Shown here in pieces: positions 27,930-36,204 of a stretch of 64,000 nucleotides of DNA. The notes under the pieces were generated by a model, which saw only the letters and a program-made list of their open reading frames with translations, had not been told where the DNA came from and did not search any database. Source of the DNA: Roseateles oligotrophus. GTDB taxonomy: Bacteria > Pseudomonadota > Gammaproteobacteria > Burkholderiales > Burkholderiaceae_C. Both the position numbers and the translations under genes were made by a program. The DNA is taken from positions 124,001-188,000 of the forward strand of contig NZ_JACHLP010000004.1 of assembly GCF_014204525.1 (NCBI RefSeq), read 5' to 3'. Position 1 is the first letter of the stretch. The number at the start of each line of letters is the position of its first letter.

Positions 27930-28837
27930 GCCCCCGGCCCGAATTGCTGGCCCTGGGCGAGTGCATGGTGGAGCTCTGCGGCGAGACGGCGCTGGGTGCG
28001 CAGGGCAGTCCGCTGCGCCTGGGCTATGGCGGCGATGTGCTGAATGCCCTGGTTAGCGCCGCGCGGCTGGGCACGCGCACCGGCTTCATCACCCGGGTCG
28101 GCGCCGACCCCTTCGCGCCGGGCCTGCTCCAGGCCTGGCGCCAGGAGGGCGTGGACCTGCGTCACGCGCAACTGCTCCCCGGCGTCAACGGCGTCTATTT
28201 CATCAGCCAGCTGCCCGGCGGCGAGCGCGATTTCAGCTACCGCCGCCAGGGCAGCGCGGCGGCTGGTCTGCAACCCGACGATGTGCCGGACGAGGCCTTG
28301 GCCGGTGCACGGGCGCTGCTGCTGTCGGGCATCACCCAGGCGTTGTCAGCCAGCGCCCGCGCGGCCACGCTCAAGGCCGCGCAGCGTGCCCGGGCTCTGG
28401 GCCTGTGGGTGGCTTACGACCCCAATTACCGCCCTGCGCTCTGGGCCGGCCAAGGCGGCGAGGCGGCCGCGCGCGAGGCCTTGCACGAAGTGCTGCCCCA
28501 TGTGAACTGGCTGCTGCCCAGCGCTCCGGCCGATCTGCCGCTGCTGCAAGGCCTGTCCCTGCCTGGTCCGGCGCTGGCGCTGAAATGTGGCGCGGAGGGC
28601 GTCCGCCTGCAGCTGCCGGGCGGGGGCATGCAGGTCCTGCCCGCCGTGCCGGTCACGCACATCGTTGACAGCACCGGTGCGGGCGACGCCTGGAACGGCG
28701 CTTTTTTACATGGCTTGCTGCGCCAGGCCGGGCCCGAGGAGGCGGCCCTGCTGGCCAATCAGGTGGCGGCTCGCAGCCTGGGCTTTCGCGGTGCCATTCC
28801 CGGGCCGGCGCCGCACCCAAGCCTCACCAGTCACTGA
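27926..28837 (+). CDS. kdgK: 2-dehydro-3-deoxygluconokinase (PfkB family)
   Basis: A 303-residue ribokinase-type sugar kinase with LALGECMVELCG at the N-terminus, LGYGGDVLNALVSAARLG as the substrate-binding region, AYDPNYRPALWAG, and the PfkB signature DSTGAGDAWNGAFLHGLL containing the catalytic Asp near residue 254. It phosphorylates 2-keto-3-deoxygluconate to KDPG. Its ATG overlaps the kduD stop codon. No separate KDPG aldolase (eda) is seen in the window; dgoA is the only candidate nearby. Confidence 0.9.
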   Translation: MSPRPELLALGECMVELCGETALGAQGSPLRLGYGGDVLNALVSAARLGTRTGFITRVGADPFAPGLLQAWRQEGVDLRHAQLLPGVNGVYFISQLPGGERDFSYRRQGSAAAGLQPDDVPDEALAGARALLLSGITQALSASARAATLKAAQRARALGLWVAYDPNYRPALWAGQGGEAAAREALHEVLPHVNWLLPSAPADLPLLQGLSLPGPALALKCGAEGVRLQLPGGGMQVLPAVPVTHIVDSTGAGDAWNGAFLHGLLRQAGPEEAALLANQVAARSLGFRGAIPGPAPHPSLTSH

Positions 28838-28841
28838 ACCC

Positions 28842-30020
28842 ATGCCAACCTTTATGACCCTCAATACCGACGCAGCGCTGCAAGCTGCCACGGCCCAGCT
28901 CGGTCTGGCCCTGCGAGACCTCGGGCCCTGCTTTCCCGGCGACACCAGCCGCCAGAACCATTTTGAGCCGGCGCGCTGGGAGGGTGAGCCCGAGGGCGTG
29001 AACAGCAGCTGGACCGCCGGCTTCTGGACCGGCCTGCTGTGGCTGGCCCATGAGCTGAGCGGCGAGGCGAAATTCGCCCAGGCGGCAAACGAGCAGATCA
29101 AAACTTATGCCAAGCGGCTCGAACGCCGCTTCGTGCTGGACCACCATGATCTTGGCTTTCTCTTCATGCCCTCCTGCGTCGCGGCCCTGCGTCAGGGCCC
29201 GGACCGAGTCGCGCAGGCCTGCGCCCTGCAGGCAGCTGAGCTGTTGATGACGCGTTACCTGCCCGGTGCCGGCGTGATCCAGGCCTGGGGCCGGCTGGAC
29301 GATGCCTCGCAGCGCGGCCGCATCATCATCGACTGCCTGCTCAATCTGCCCCTGCTGTACTGGGCTTCGGCGCAGACCGGTGAGGCCCGCTACGCCGACG
29401 CCGCGCGCTCGCATGCGCTGCGCTCCAAGCAAGTGCTGGTGCGGCCGGATGCGACCACCTTTCACACCTTCCACTTCGACCCCCACAGCGGCGCGCCCCT
29501 GCATGGCACGACCCAGCAAGGGGCGGCCGACGACTCCTGCTGGGCGCGCGGCCAGGCCTGGGGGCTGTACGGATTCGCGCTCAATCACCGCTGGGCGCCC
29601 GAGCTGGAACTGCTGGACACCGCCTGCCTGCTGGCGGATCGCTTCCTGGCTGGCCTGCCCGAGCATGGCATTGCCTGCTGGGATCTGAGTCTGGCCGACC
29701 AGGCCGGCGAGCCCTGGGACAGCTCGGCCAGCGCCATCGCCGCCTGCGGTCTGCTGGAGCTGTCCGATTTGTTGACCGCCAGGCCCGAGCAGGCCGCGCA
29801 TTACCGCAAGGCGGCCGAGCGCATCCTGGCCGGCTTGCTGCGCGAATGCGCCGGCTGGCTGGCACCCGGCAATGTCTTGCTCAGGCATGGCGTCTACAGC
29901 CGCCCGGAAGGGCTGGGCGTGGACGAAGCCAATCTGTGGGGCGACTTCTTCTTCCTCGAAGCCTTGGCCAGGCATGCGCGCGCCTGGTCACCCTACTGGC
30001 ATCCCGCAAGAGCGCGCTGA
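28842..30020 (+). CDS. GH88 unsaturated glucuronyl hydrolase
   Basis: A 392-residue (alpha/alpha)6-barrel enzyme that removes the 4,5-unsaturated uronic acid left at the non-reducing end by a polysaccharide lyase. Family features: NSSWTAGFWTGLLWLAHEL, the HHDLGFLFMPS segment carrying the first catalytic Asp, RGRIIIDCLLNLPLLYWAS carrying the second Asp, and ADDSCWARGQAWGLYGFAL plus WDSSASAIAACGLLEL. No signal peptide is present, so it acts in the cytoplasm on imported unsaturated oligosaccharides. It follows kdgK by four bases and precedes the PL8 lyase, giving a logical lyase-hydrolase-catabolism operon. Confidence 0.9.
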   Translation: MPTFMTLNTDAALQAATAQLGLALRDLGPCFPGDTSRQNHFEPARWEGEPEGVNSSWTAGFWTGLLWLAHELSGEAKFAQAANEQIKTYAKRLERRFVLDHHDLGFLFMPSCVAALRQGPDRVAQACALQAAELLMTRYLPGAGVIQAWGRLDDASQRGRIIIDCLLNLPLLYWASAQTGEARYADAARSHALRSKQVLVRPDATTFHTFHFDPHSGAPLHGTTQQGAADDSCWARGQAWGLYGFALNHRWAPELELLDTACLLADRFLAGLPEHGIACWDLSLADQAGEPWDSSASAIAACGLLELSDLLTARPEQAAHYRKAAERILAGLLRECAGWLAPGNVLLRHGVYSRPEGLGVDEANLWGDFFFLEALARHARAWSPYWHPARAR

Positions 30021-30078
30021 ACCCGCACGCCACCAGGCCTTTGCAGCGCTGGGGGCCGCGGTAATTCTTGGAGACATG

Positions 30079-33024
30079 ATGAGTGCAAGAACTTCTGTCG
30101 AGAAAGCCCGCACCCGCCGCCGCTTGCCAAAGCTGGGCAAGCTGAGCGTCGTGCTGGCGCTGCTGGGCGCCTCTCTGGTCAGCGCACAGTCGGACCCCTA
30201 TCAGCTGCTGCGCAGCCGCGCGACGGCCATGCTGGTGCTCAGTGCCGGCGCCGCCGCCGACGCGGACGTGCAGGCCGCCATCAACGCCGCCAACACCAGC
30301 GCCCTGGCCTGGTGGCAGGGCATGAACACCGGCCCGGCGCGCACCGAGCTGTGGAACGATATGGGGGCGCTGAGCCGCGGCTCCCGCGTGGCCGCCAGCA
30401 TGAGCCGGCTGCGCGCCATGGCCGTGGCCTACGCGCAATCGGGCGCCTCCCTGCCCAATGGTGCGCAGTTGCTGGCCGACACCATCGCCGGGCTGGACTG
30501 GCTGGTCGCCAAGCACTACAACCCGAGCACCACCTACACCACCAATTGGTGGGAGTACGAGATCGGCGCGCCGCAGGCACTCAACGACTGCATGCTGGCG
30601 CTCTACAACGAACTGGGCGCGACGCGCCGGGCCAGCTATCTGGCGGCCATCGACCGCTTCGTGCCGGACCCGACGCGGAGCCTGCTGCGCCCCACTGCGA
30701 TAGAGACCGGCGCGAACCGCCTGGACAAGGCCTTGGTCGTGGTCTACCGCGGGGTCATCGGCCAGGATGCGGCCAAGGTGGCGGCCGGCCGCGACGCGAT
30801 CAGCCAGGCCTTGCCCTACGTCACCGCCGGCGACGGCGTCTATGCCGATGGCTCCTTCGTCCAGCACGGCAATATCGCCTACACCGGCAGCTATGGCGCG
30901 GTCGCCATCGGCTCGCTGAGCAAGCTGCTGAGCGTGCTGGAGGGCAGTGCCTGGGCGGTGACCGATCCCGCCATCGCCAATGTCGATCAGTGGGTGCGCC
31001 AGGCCTTTTTGCCCGTGCTGCACCAGGGCGCGGTGCTGGACAATCTGCGCGGCCGCGCCATCTCGCGCAAGGCGGAGGAACTCGGCAACGGCCGCGGCAT
31101 CGTGCGCGACCTGCTGGCGCTGACCCGGCGCTCCACGGCGGCCGATGCGCCCGCCGTGCTGGGCCTGCTCAAGCACCATGTGCAGAGCGATCAGCGGCGC
31201 GCCAACTACTTCACCGGCCTGACGCCGGCCGCCATCACCGAAATCAAGGCCCTGCTGGCGGACCCGACCGTGCTCGCCACGCCGCCAGTATTGCAAAGCC
31301 GTTCCTACGCCTCCATGGCCCGCGGCGTGCACAGGCGTGACCAGTTCCTTTGGTCGGTCGCCATGTTCTCGCCCCGCATCGGCAGCTTCGAGGCCGGCAA
31401 TGGCGAGAACCCGCGTGGCTGGTACACCGGCACCGGCGCCACCACGCTGCTGACGGCGGACGCCAGCCAGTACATCGACGGCTACTGGGCGACGGTCGAT
31501 ATGAGGCGCCTGCCCGGTGTCACCAGCGATGGTTGGCTGGGCACGGCGGGCAATTTCGCCAGCTATCCGAATGCCAGGAACTGGGTCGGCGGCGCGGCGC
31601 TGCCGGTCTGGGGCCAGGTCCAGGGCATGCAGTTCGACTACAGCCGGCTGGTGGGGACGGAGAAGACCTTCAGCCCGGTCTCGGGCAGCAAGAGCTGGTT
31701 CGCCTTCGGCGATACCTTGATCGCCCTGGGCTCGGCCATCAGCTCCACCGGCAGCGCCGCCGTGGAAACCATCCTCGACAACCGCAAGCTGATCAACCCG
31801 GACGGCAGCGATGCGCTGACGCTCGATGGCGTGGCGCAGCCTGTCGGTCTGGGCAGCGACGCGGTCGTTGGCGCCCGTGCCGCCTACCTGAGTCAGCCCG
31901 GTTTGAACACCGGCATCGGCTACTACCTGCCAGAGCTGCCGGGCGGCCCGGCCCCCTCGCTGCGCGTCAGGCGCGAGTCGCGCAGCGGCAGCTGGCAGGA
32001 TATCAATGCCAGCAATCCGGCCGAGCCGCTCAGCCGCAACTACCTGAGCCTGGCCCTGCAGCACGGCGTGCAGCCCAACGGCGCCCGCTATGCCTATGTG
32101 GTGCAGCCGGGCCTTGATGCGAATCAATTTGCAAGTTATGTGGCCGCGCCGGGGCTTGAGTTGCTGACGCTGGATGCCAATGCCCACGCGGCCTGGGATG
32201 GCCGCAGCAGCATGGGCGCGGCCACCGTCTGGAACGACGGCGTCACCACGGTCAACCGCATGGGCCAACCCTGGCTGTGCGCCGACCGGAAGTCGGCCGT
32301 GCTGCTGCGCGAGGCCGACGGCCAGTTGCAGCTGGCCTTGTCCGAGCCCACGCAGGTGGCCACCGGCAGCCTGATGCTGGAGCGCTTCCGACCGGTCCAG
32401 TCCGTCATCAGCAAGGACGCGGCGATCACGGTGCTCAGCACCGCGCCCACGCTGCGCCTGTCGGTCGATTTGAACGGCTTGCAGGGCCGCACGCTGCAGC
32501 TGCAGGCCCAAATCCCGGCCAGCGCCAGCCAGCCGGCGAACGCGGACGCGACGCTGCGCGACGGCAGTTATGCCGCCAGCAACTTCGGCGCCGCCAACAC
32601 GCTGGAAACCAAGAACGATGCCACCGGCTATGCGCGCCGCAGCCTGCTCAACCTGCCGATGGCCGGCCTGCCCGCCGCGCTGCGGGCCCAGCTGCGGCTC
32701 AGCGTGTCGGCACGCGGCGCGGCCAGCAGCGGCGAGATCGTCAACGCCGTGTCCAGCTGTTCGGCCTCGTCATGGAGTGAAAGCACGGTCAACTGGAACA
32801 AGCAACCGGCCGCGACCCAGGAACTGGCGCGCTGGAATGTCGGCCCCGCGGGCAGCAGCCAGGTCGTGGACATCACTGCGGCGGTGCAGGCGGCCCAGGC
32901 CGCCGGGCAGGCCAGCCTGTGCCTGCTGCTGAGCGCACCCAGCTACCAGGGCTCCAACGCCTGGGTGCAATACCGCGCCCGCGAGGGTGGCAGCAGCACT
33001 GCGCCCCAGCTGAACATCAACTAA
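30079..33024 (+). CDS. Secreted PL8-family polysaccharide lyase with C-terminal DNRLRE/CBM96-like module
   Basis: A 981-residue exported lyase of the hyaluronate/chondroitin/xanthan lyase family. A long basic N-region and hydrophobic stretch end at VSA-QS (about residue 36). The alpha-toroid has NWWEYEIGAPQALN and the catalytic set Asn213, His263 and Tyr272, with the 50- and 9-residue spacings known from Arthrobacter chondroitin AC lyase, plus RGRAISR near residue 324. The beta-sandwich part begins around NGENPRGWYTGTGATTLL. The last 160 residues (from about 820, ADATLRDGSYAASNFG) form a DNRLRE-type module, probably carbohydrate-binding. The second of two adjacent ATGs (30076, 30079) has better spacing to GGAG. 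Substrate is not predictable within PL8. Confidence 0.9.
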   Translation: MSARTSVEKARTRRRLPKLGKLSVVLALLGASLVSAQSDPYQLLRSRATAMLVLSAGAAADADVQAAINAANTSALAWWQGMNTGPARTELWNDMGALSRGSRVAASMSRLRAMAVAYAQSGASLPNGAQLLADTIAGLDWLVAKHYNPSTTYTTNWWEYEIGAPQALNDCMLALYNELGATRRASYLAAIDRFVPDPTRSLLRPTAIETGANRLDKALVVVYRGVIGQDAAKVAAGRDAISQALPYVTAGDGVYADGSFVQHGNIAYTGSYGAVAIGSLSKLLSVLEGSAWAVTDPAIANVDQWVRQAFLPVLHQGAVLDNLRGRAISRKAEELGNGRGIVRDLLALTRRSTAADAPAVLGLLKHHVQSDQRRANYFTGLTPAAITEIKALLADPTVLATPPVLQSRSYASMARGVHRRDQFLWSVAMFSPRIGSFEAGNGENPRGWYTGTGATTLLTADASQYIDGYWATVDMRRLPGVTSDGWLGTAGNFASYPNARNWVGGAALPVWGQVQGMQFDYSRLVGTEKTFSPVSGSKSWFAFGDTLIALGSAISSTGSAAVETILDNRKLINPDGSDALTLDGVAQPVGLGSDAVVGARAAYLSQPGLNTGIGYYLPELPGGPAPSLRVRRESRSGSWQDINASNPAEPLSRNYLSLALQHGVQPNGARYAYVVQPGLDANQFASYVAAPGLELLTLDANAHAAWDGRSSMGAATVWNDGVTTVNRMGQPWLCADRKSAVLLREADGQLQLALSEPTQVATGSLMLERFRPVQSVISKDAAITVLSTAPTLRLSVDLNGLQGRTLQLQAQIPASASQPANADATLRDGSYAASNFGAANTLETKNDATGYARRSLLNLPMAGLPAALRAQLRLSVSARGAASSGEIVNAVSSCSASSWSESTVNWNKQPAATQELARWNVGPAGSSQVVDITAAVQAAQAAGQASLCLLLSAPSYQGSNAWVQYRAREGGSSTAPQLNIN

Positions 33025-33040
33025 GGCATTTGTGATCGTC

Positions 33041-33054
33041 CGCTCCGAGGAGCG
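33041..33054. terminator. Short hairpin after the PL8 gene
   Basis: CGCTCC (33041-33046) and GGAGCG (33049-33054) face each other with a two-base loop, 17 bases after the lyase stop codon. No T run follows; it may only slow transcription before the operator-controlled TonB receptor promoter. Confidence 0.3.
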
Positions 33055-33096
33055 AACGCATTAGGCGGGCTTCTCCGGGTTTGCATGGAGGGGCTT

Positions 33097-33125
33097 TTGA
33101 GATCAATATGTTAACGTTAACTTAT
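33097..33125 (+). promoter_or_regulatory. Promoter with perfect LacI-type operator before the TonB receptor
   Basis: GTTAACGTTAAC occupies 33110-33121, identical to the site at 20212. A possible -35 TTGAGA (33097-33102) and -10 ACTTAT (33120-33125) with a 17-base spacer bracket it, so repressor binding would block RNA polymerase. It starts the outer-membrane/glycosidase operon, 130 bases before the receptor start codon. Confidence 0.75.
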
Positions 33126-33252
33126 CAAAACATAGCCATGATAAATCAGCGCTTCAAACTCTTTGCGACGAGGCTCGCGCTTCGCCCCGCCGAGCGTCGT
33201 TCGGTACAGCCGCGACACCACTGATCCAGCCAATAAACAGACGGAGACAAGC

Positions 33253-36126
33253 ATGCAAGCAAACCCTTACAGCCACCCCGCGCTGCGGCCGACCGCCCTG
33301 GCCCTGGCCGTTTTCACCCTTTGCCTGGCCCAGCCGGCCGCGCGAGCGCAGACCGCTGCGGCGCCGGCTTCGGCCAGCACCAAGCTGGAGGCGGTGGTGG
33401 TGACCGGCATCCGCGCGTCCAAGGAAAAGTCCTTGACGACCAAGCGCTATGCCGATGGCGTGACCGATGTGGTCAGCGCCGAGGACATCGGCAAGATGCC
33501 CGACAAGAACGTGGCCGATGCGCTGCAGAAGCTGCCCGGCGTGACGACCACGGCCGGCACCGGCGGGCAGGGGGGTTATGACGAGAACGACCGGGTGAGC
33601 CTGCGCGGCACCGGCCCCAGCCTGGCGCTGACGACCATCAACGGCCATTCGGTCGCCACGGCCGACTGGGATGCCTCGGACCAACTGGCCGGCGGCGCCG
33701 GCAGCGCCGGCTCCGGCGCGGCGCGCAGCGTCAGCTACCTGCTCTTTCCGTCGGAGATCGTCAGCCAGGTGATGGTTCACAAGAGTTCGCAGGCCGATCA
33801 GGTCGAGGGCGGTGTGTCCGGCGCCGTCAACATCGTCACGCGCCGTCCGCTGGAGTTCAAGAAGCCGCTGACCGTGGAAGCCTCGGTGCAGGCCGTGTAT
33901 TCCGACCTGGCCGGCAAGACCGATCCGCAATTGAGCGCCCTGCTCAACTGGAAGAGCCCGACCGGCAGCGTGGGCGTGATGCTGCAGGCCTTCGATCAGA
34001 AGCGCCATGTGCGCCGCGACAGCCAGAACATCAGCTGGGGTCTGGTGTCGCCGACCTCGGCGGCGGGCCAGGCCAATGGCGGGCAATTGAGCGGCAAGGT
34101 CTATGCCAACGCCATCACCCAGACGGTGTTCCAGCAGGAGCGCCAGCGCAGGGGCGGGCTGCTGGGCATCGAGCTGGCGCCGCTGGAGGGGCTCAAGCTG
34201 GGTGTCGAGGCCTTCCAGTCCAAGCTGGATGCACGTTATGTCCAGAATCAGTTCGTCGTCAGGCCGGGCAATTCGGTCGGTGGCGGCATCGTGCCGACCC
34301 ACGCCCAGCTGAGTGGCGATCTGCTGAGCGCCGCCCAGTTCAACAACACCGGCAACGCCACCGGCGCGCAGCTGGAGACCTTCTCCAACCCCAATGCATC
34401 GTCCTCCACCAACTACCTGAACGCCGACTTCAAATACCAGGTCAGCGACGCGCTGAAGTTGTCGGGCCAACTGGGCACGACCAAGGCTGAGGGCAATACC
34501 TATCTCTACTGGAACTACATCTTTCTGCCCAATACGGCCACCTCCTATGCCTACAACGGGGCCGACAAGGCCTTGACGGTGGGGCTGCCCGGGGGCTTGA
34601 GCGCTGCCAACCTCACCTATCTGCCCGGCAATAGCGGGGCCGACAACAGCTATAGCCTGCAGCGCAGCGTCGACAAGGAAGACTACCGGCGGCTGGACGC
34701 CGAGTACGGCTTCAACGAGGGTTGGTTGCACAGCCTCAAGTTCGGCTGGCGCGACACCTCGCATCGGCGCGAGGGCTCGCGCCCGCTCAAGGGCGGCCCG
34801 CCGGTCAACGCGACGAACAACGGCGCCAGCCTCGTCACCTCCATTCCCACCTGGAGCGGCAACAGCTTCTACCCGTCCGACTTCGGCAGCGCACTGGGCG
34901 CCGGCTTCCCCACGGCCAGCATGCCGCTGATCTCCACGGACGAGATCGTCAGCTGGTCCAAGGCCAATCTGCCGGTCGGCAGCGGCAACTACAACCTGCC
35001 GGTATCGGGCGTGTTCACCGTCAAGGAGGACACCCGGGCGTTCTACGGCATGGTCAAGTTCGGCGGCGACAGCTGGCGTGGTGACCTGGGGCTGCGCCAT
35101 GTGAAGACCAAGGTACAGGTGACGACCAATCAGGGCGTGCCCTGCGGCGTGCCGCGCCCCACCAACACCATCACCTTCGGCAGCCAGGCCCAGACCGATG
35201 CCTGCGTCGGCGGCGGCTTCGTGCCCGAGGGGGCGACGCTGGTGACCGGTTCGCGCTTCGGCAACTTCATCGTGCAGACCACGGACAGCGACTACAGCAA
35301 TGTGCTGCCCAGCGCCAACCTCAGCTTCGACGCCACCAAGGATCTGGTGCTGCGTGCCAGCGCTGCCAAGGTGATGGCGCGGCCCGACTACAGCGCCCTG
35401 GGCGCCACGCTCAGCGGCTTTGGCTACAACCTCGCCAACATCCCGCCCTCCACGGCCTCGGGTGGCAGTGCCACGCTCAAGCCGGTCGTGGCCAAGAGCT
35501 ATAACCTGGGCATCGAGTGGTACTTCCAGCCGCGCGCCCTGCTGTCGGTGCAGCTGTTCAGGCTTGAGTTCGACTCGCTGATCGGTGCCGGCACGTCCAT
35601 GCAGAACCTGCTCAACACCGCCATCCCCACCGGCCTGGGCGGCCCCCAGATCGTGCCCACCTTGGTGAGTTCGCCCAAGAACACCACCGGCCGTTCGCAG
35701 GGCATCGAGCTGGGCTATGAGCAGCCGCTGTTCCGTGGCTTTGGGGTGCAGGCGAACTACACCTATGTGGATGCCAAGGAGGAGAACGGCATGCCGCTGC
35801 TGGGTGCTTCGAAGAACTCCTACACCCTGGGCGGCTACTACGAGGAGGGGGCCTTCAGCACACGCCTGACTTATTCGCAGCGCGGCAAGGCGCGCGTCGG
35901 CCTGTACGGCCTGTCGCAGAACTATGCGGCGCCGACGGGAACCCTGGCGGCCTCGCTGAACTACAGCGTGAACGACAGGCTGACGCTGACCTTCGAGGGC
36001 CTGAATCTGAACAACCCCAAGCTGCGCTACTACAACGCGCCGAGTGCTACTGTTCCGATGGAAACCACGACCGCCTTGCACAGCAGTGGCCGCCAGTTCT
36101 ATATGGGCGCGCGGATGAAGTTCTGA
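33253..36126 (+). CDS. TonB-dependent receptor, Xanthomonas/Caulobacter carbohydrate type
   Basis: A 957-residue outer membrane transporter. After a signal peptide (ALAVFTLCLAQPAARAQ) comes the TonB-box region LEAVVVTGIRAS and the plug domain (VTDVVSAEDIGKMPDKNVAD, ALQKLPGVTTTAG, RVSLRGTGPSLALTTINGHS, PSEIVSQVMVHKSSQADQVE with GGVSGAVNIVTRRPL). The beta-barrel fills the rest and ends GRQFYMGARMKF. The IGKMPDKNVAD plug belongs to the receptor group typical of complex carbohydrate uptake in Xanthomonas and Caulobacter. It lies downstream of the locus operator and before the glycosidases, so it probably imports oligosaccharides cut by the PL8 lyase. GGAG six bases before ATG 33253 supports the start. 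Confidence 0.93.
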   Translation: MQANPYSHPALRPTALALAVFTLCLAQPAARAQTAAAPASASTKLEAVVVTGIRASKEKSLTTKRYADGVTDVVSAEDIGKMPDKNVADALQKLPGVTTTAGTGGQGGYDENDRVSLRGTGPSLALTTINGHSVATADWDASDQLAGGAGSAGSGAARSVSYLLFPSEIVSQVMVHKSSQADQVEGGVSGAVNIVTRRPLEFKKPLTVEASVQAVYSDLAGKTDPQLSALLNWKSPTGSVGVMLQAFDQKRHVRRDSQNISWGLVSPTSAAGQANGGQLSGKVYANAITQTVFQQERQRRGGLLGIELAPLEGLKLGVEAFQSKLDARYVQNQFVVRPGNSVGGGIVPTHAQLSGDLLSAAQFNNTGNATGAQLETFSNPNASSSTNYLNADFKYQVSDALKLSGQLGTTKAEGNTYLYWNYIFLPNTATSYAYNGADKALTVGLPGGLSAANLTYLPGNSGADNSYSLQRSVDKEDYRRLDAEYGFNEGWLHSLKFGWRDTSHRREGSRPLKGGPPVNATNNGASLVTSIPTWSGNSFYPSDFGSALGAGFPTASMPLISTDEIVSWSKANLPVGSGNYNLPVSGVFTVKEDTRAFYGMVKFGGDSWRGDLGLRHVKTKVQVTTNQGVPCGVPRPTNTITFGSQAQTDACVGGGFVPEGATLVTGSRFGNFIVQTTDSDYSNVLPSANLSFDATKDLVLRASAAKVMARPDYSALGATLSGFGYNLANIPPSTASGGSATLKPVVAKSYNLGIEWYFQPRALLSVQLFRLEFDSLIGAGTSMQNLLNTAIPTGLGGPQIVPTLVSSPKNTTGRSQGIELGYEQPLFRGFGVQANYTYVDAKEENGMPLLGASKNSYTLGGYYEEGAFSTRLTYSQRGKARVGLYGLSQNYAAPTGTLAASLNYSVNDRLTLTFEGLNLNNPKLRYYNAPSATVPMETTTALHSSGRQFYMGARMKF

Positions 36127-36153
36127 TCTGTCGACTTTCGGGCAGGCCTGCAT

Positions 36154-36177
36154 GGCGGGCCGGCCCGCCTGATTTTT
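36154..36177 (+). terminator. Rho-independent terminator-like hairpin after the TonB receptor
   Basis: GGCGGGCC (36154-36161) and GGCCCGCC (36162-36169) form a compact hairpin followed by TGATTTTTC. It would reduce transcription from the receptor into the glycosidase genes, giving more receptor than enzyme. Confidence 0.65.
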
Positions 36178-36204
36178 CAATACATTCCGTCAACACCTGA
36201 TCTG

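Noticed and set aside
29881-32511. 876-codon minus-strand frame opposite the PL8 lyase
   Set aside because: Antisense shadow of a lyase with intact catalytic spacing; composition is not protein-like.
33154-36180. 1,008-codon minus-strand frame opposite the TonB receptor
   Set aside because: Same reason: the plus strand encodes a full receptor with signal peptide and plug motifs; the antisense product has no recognisable features.
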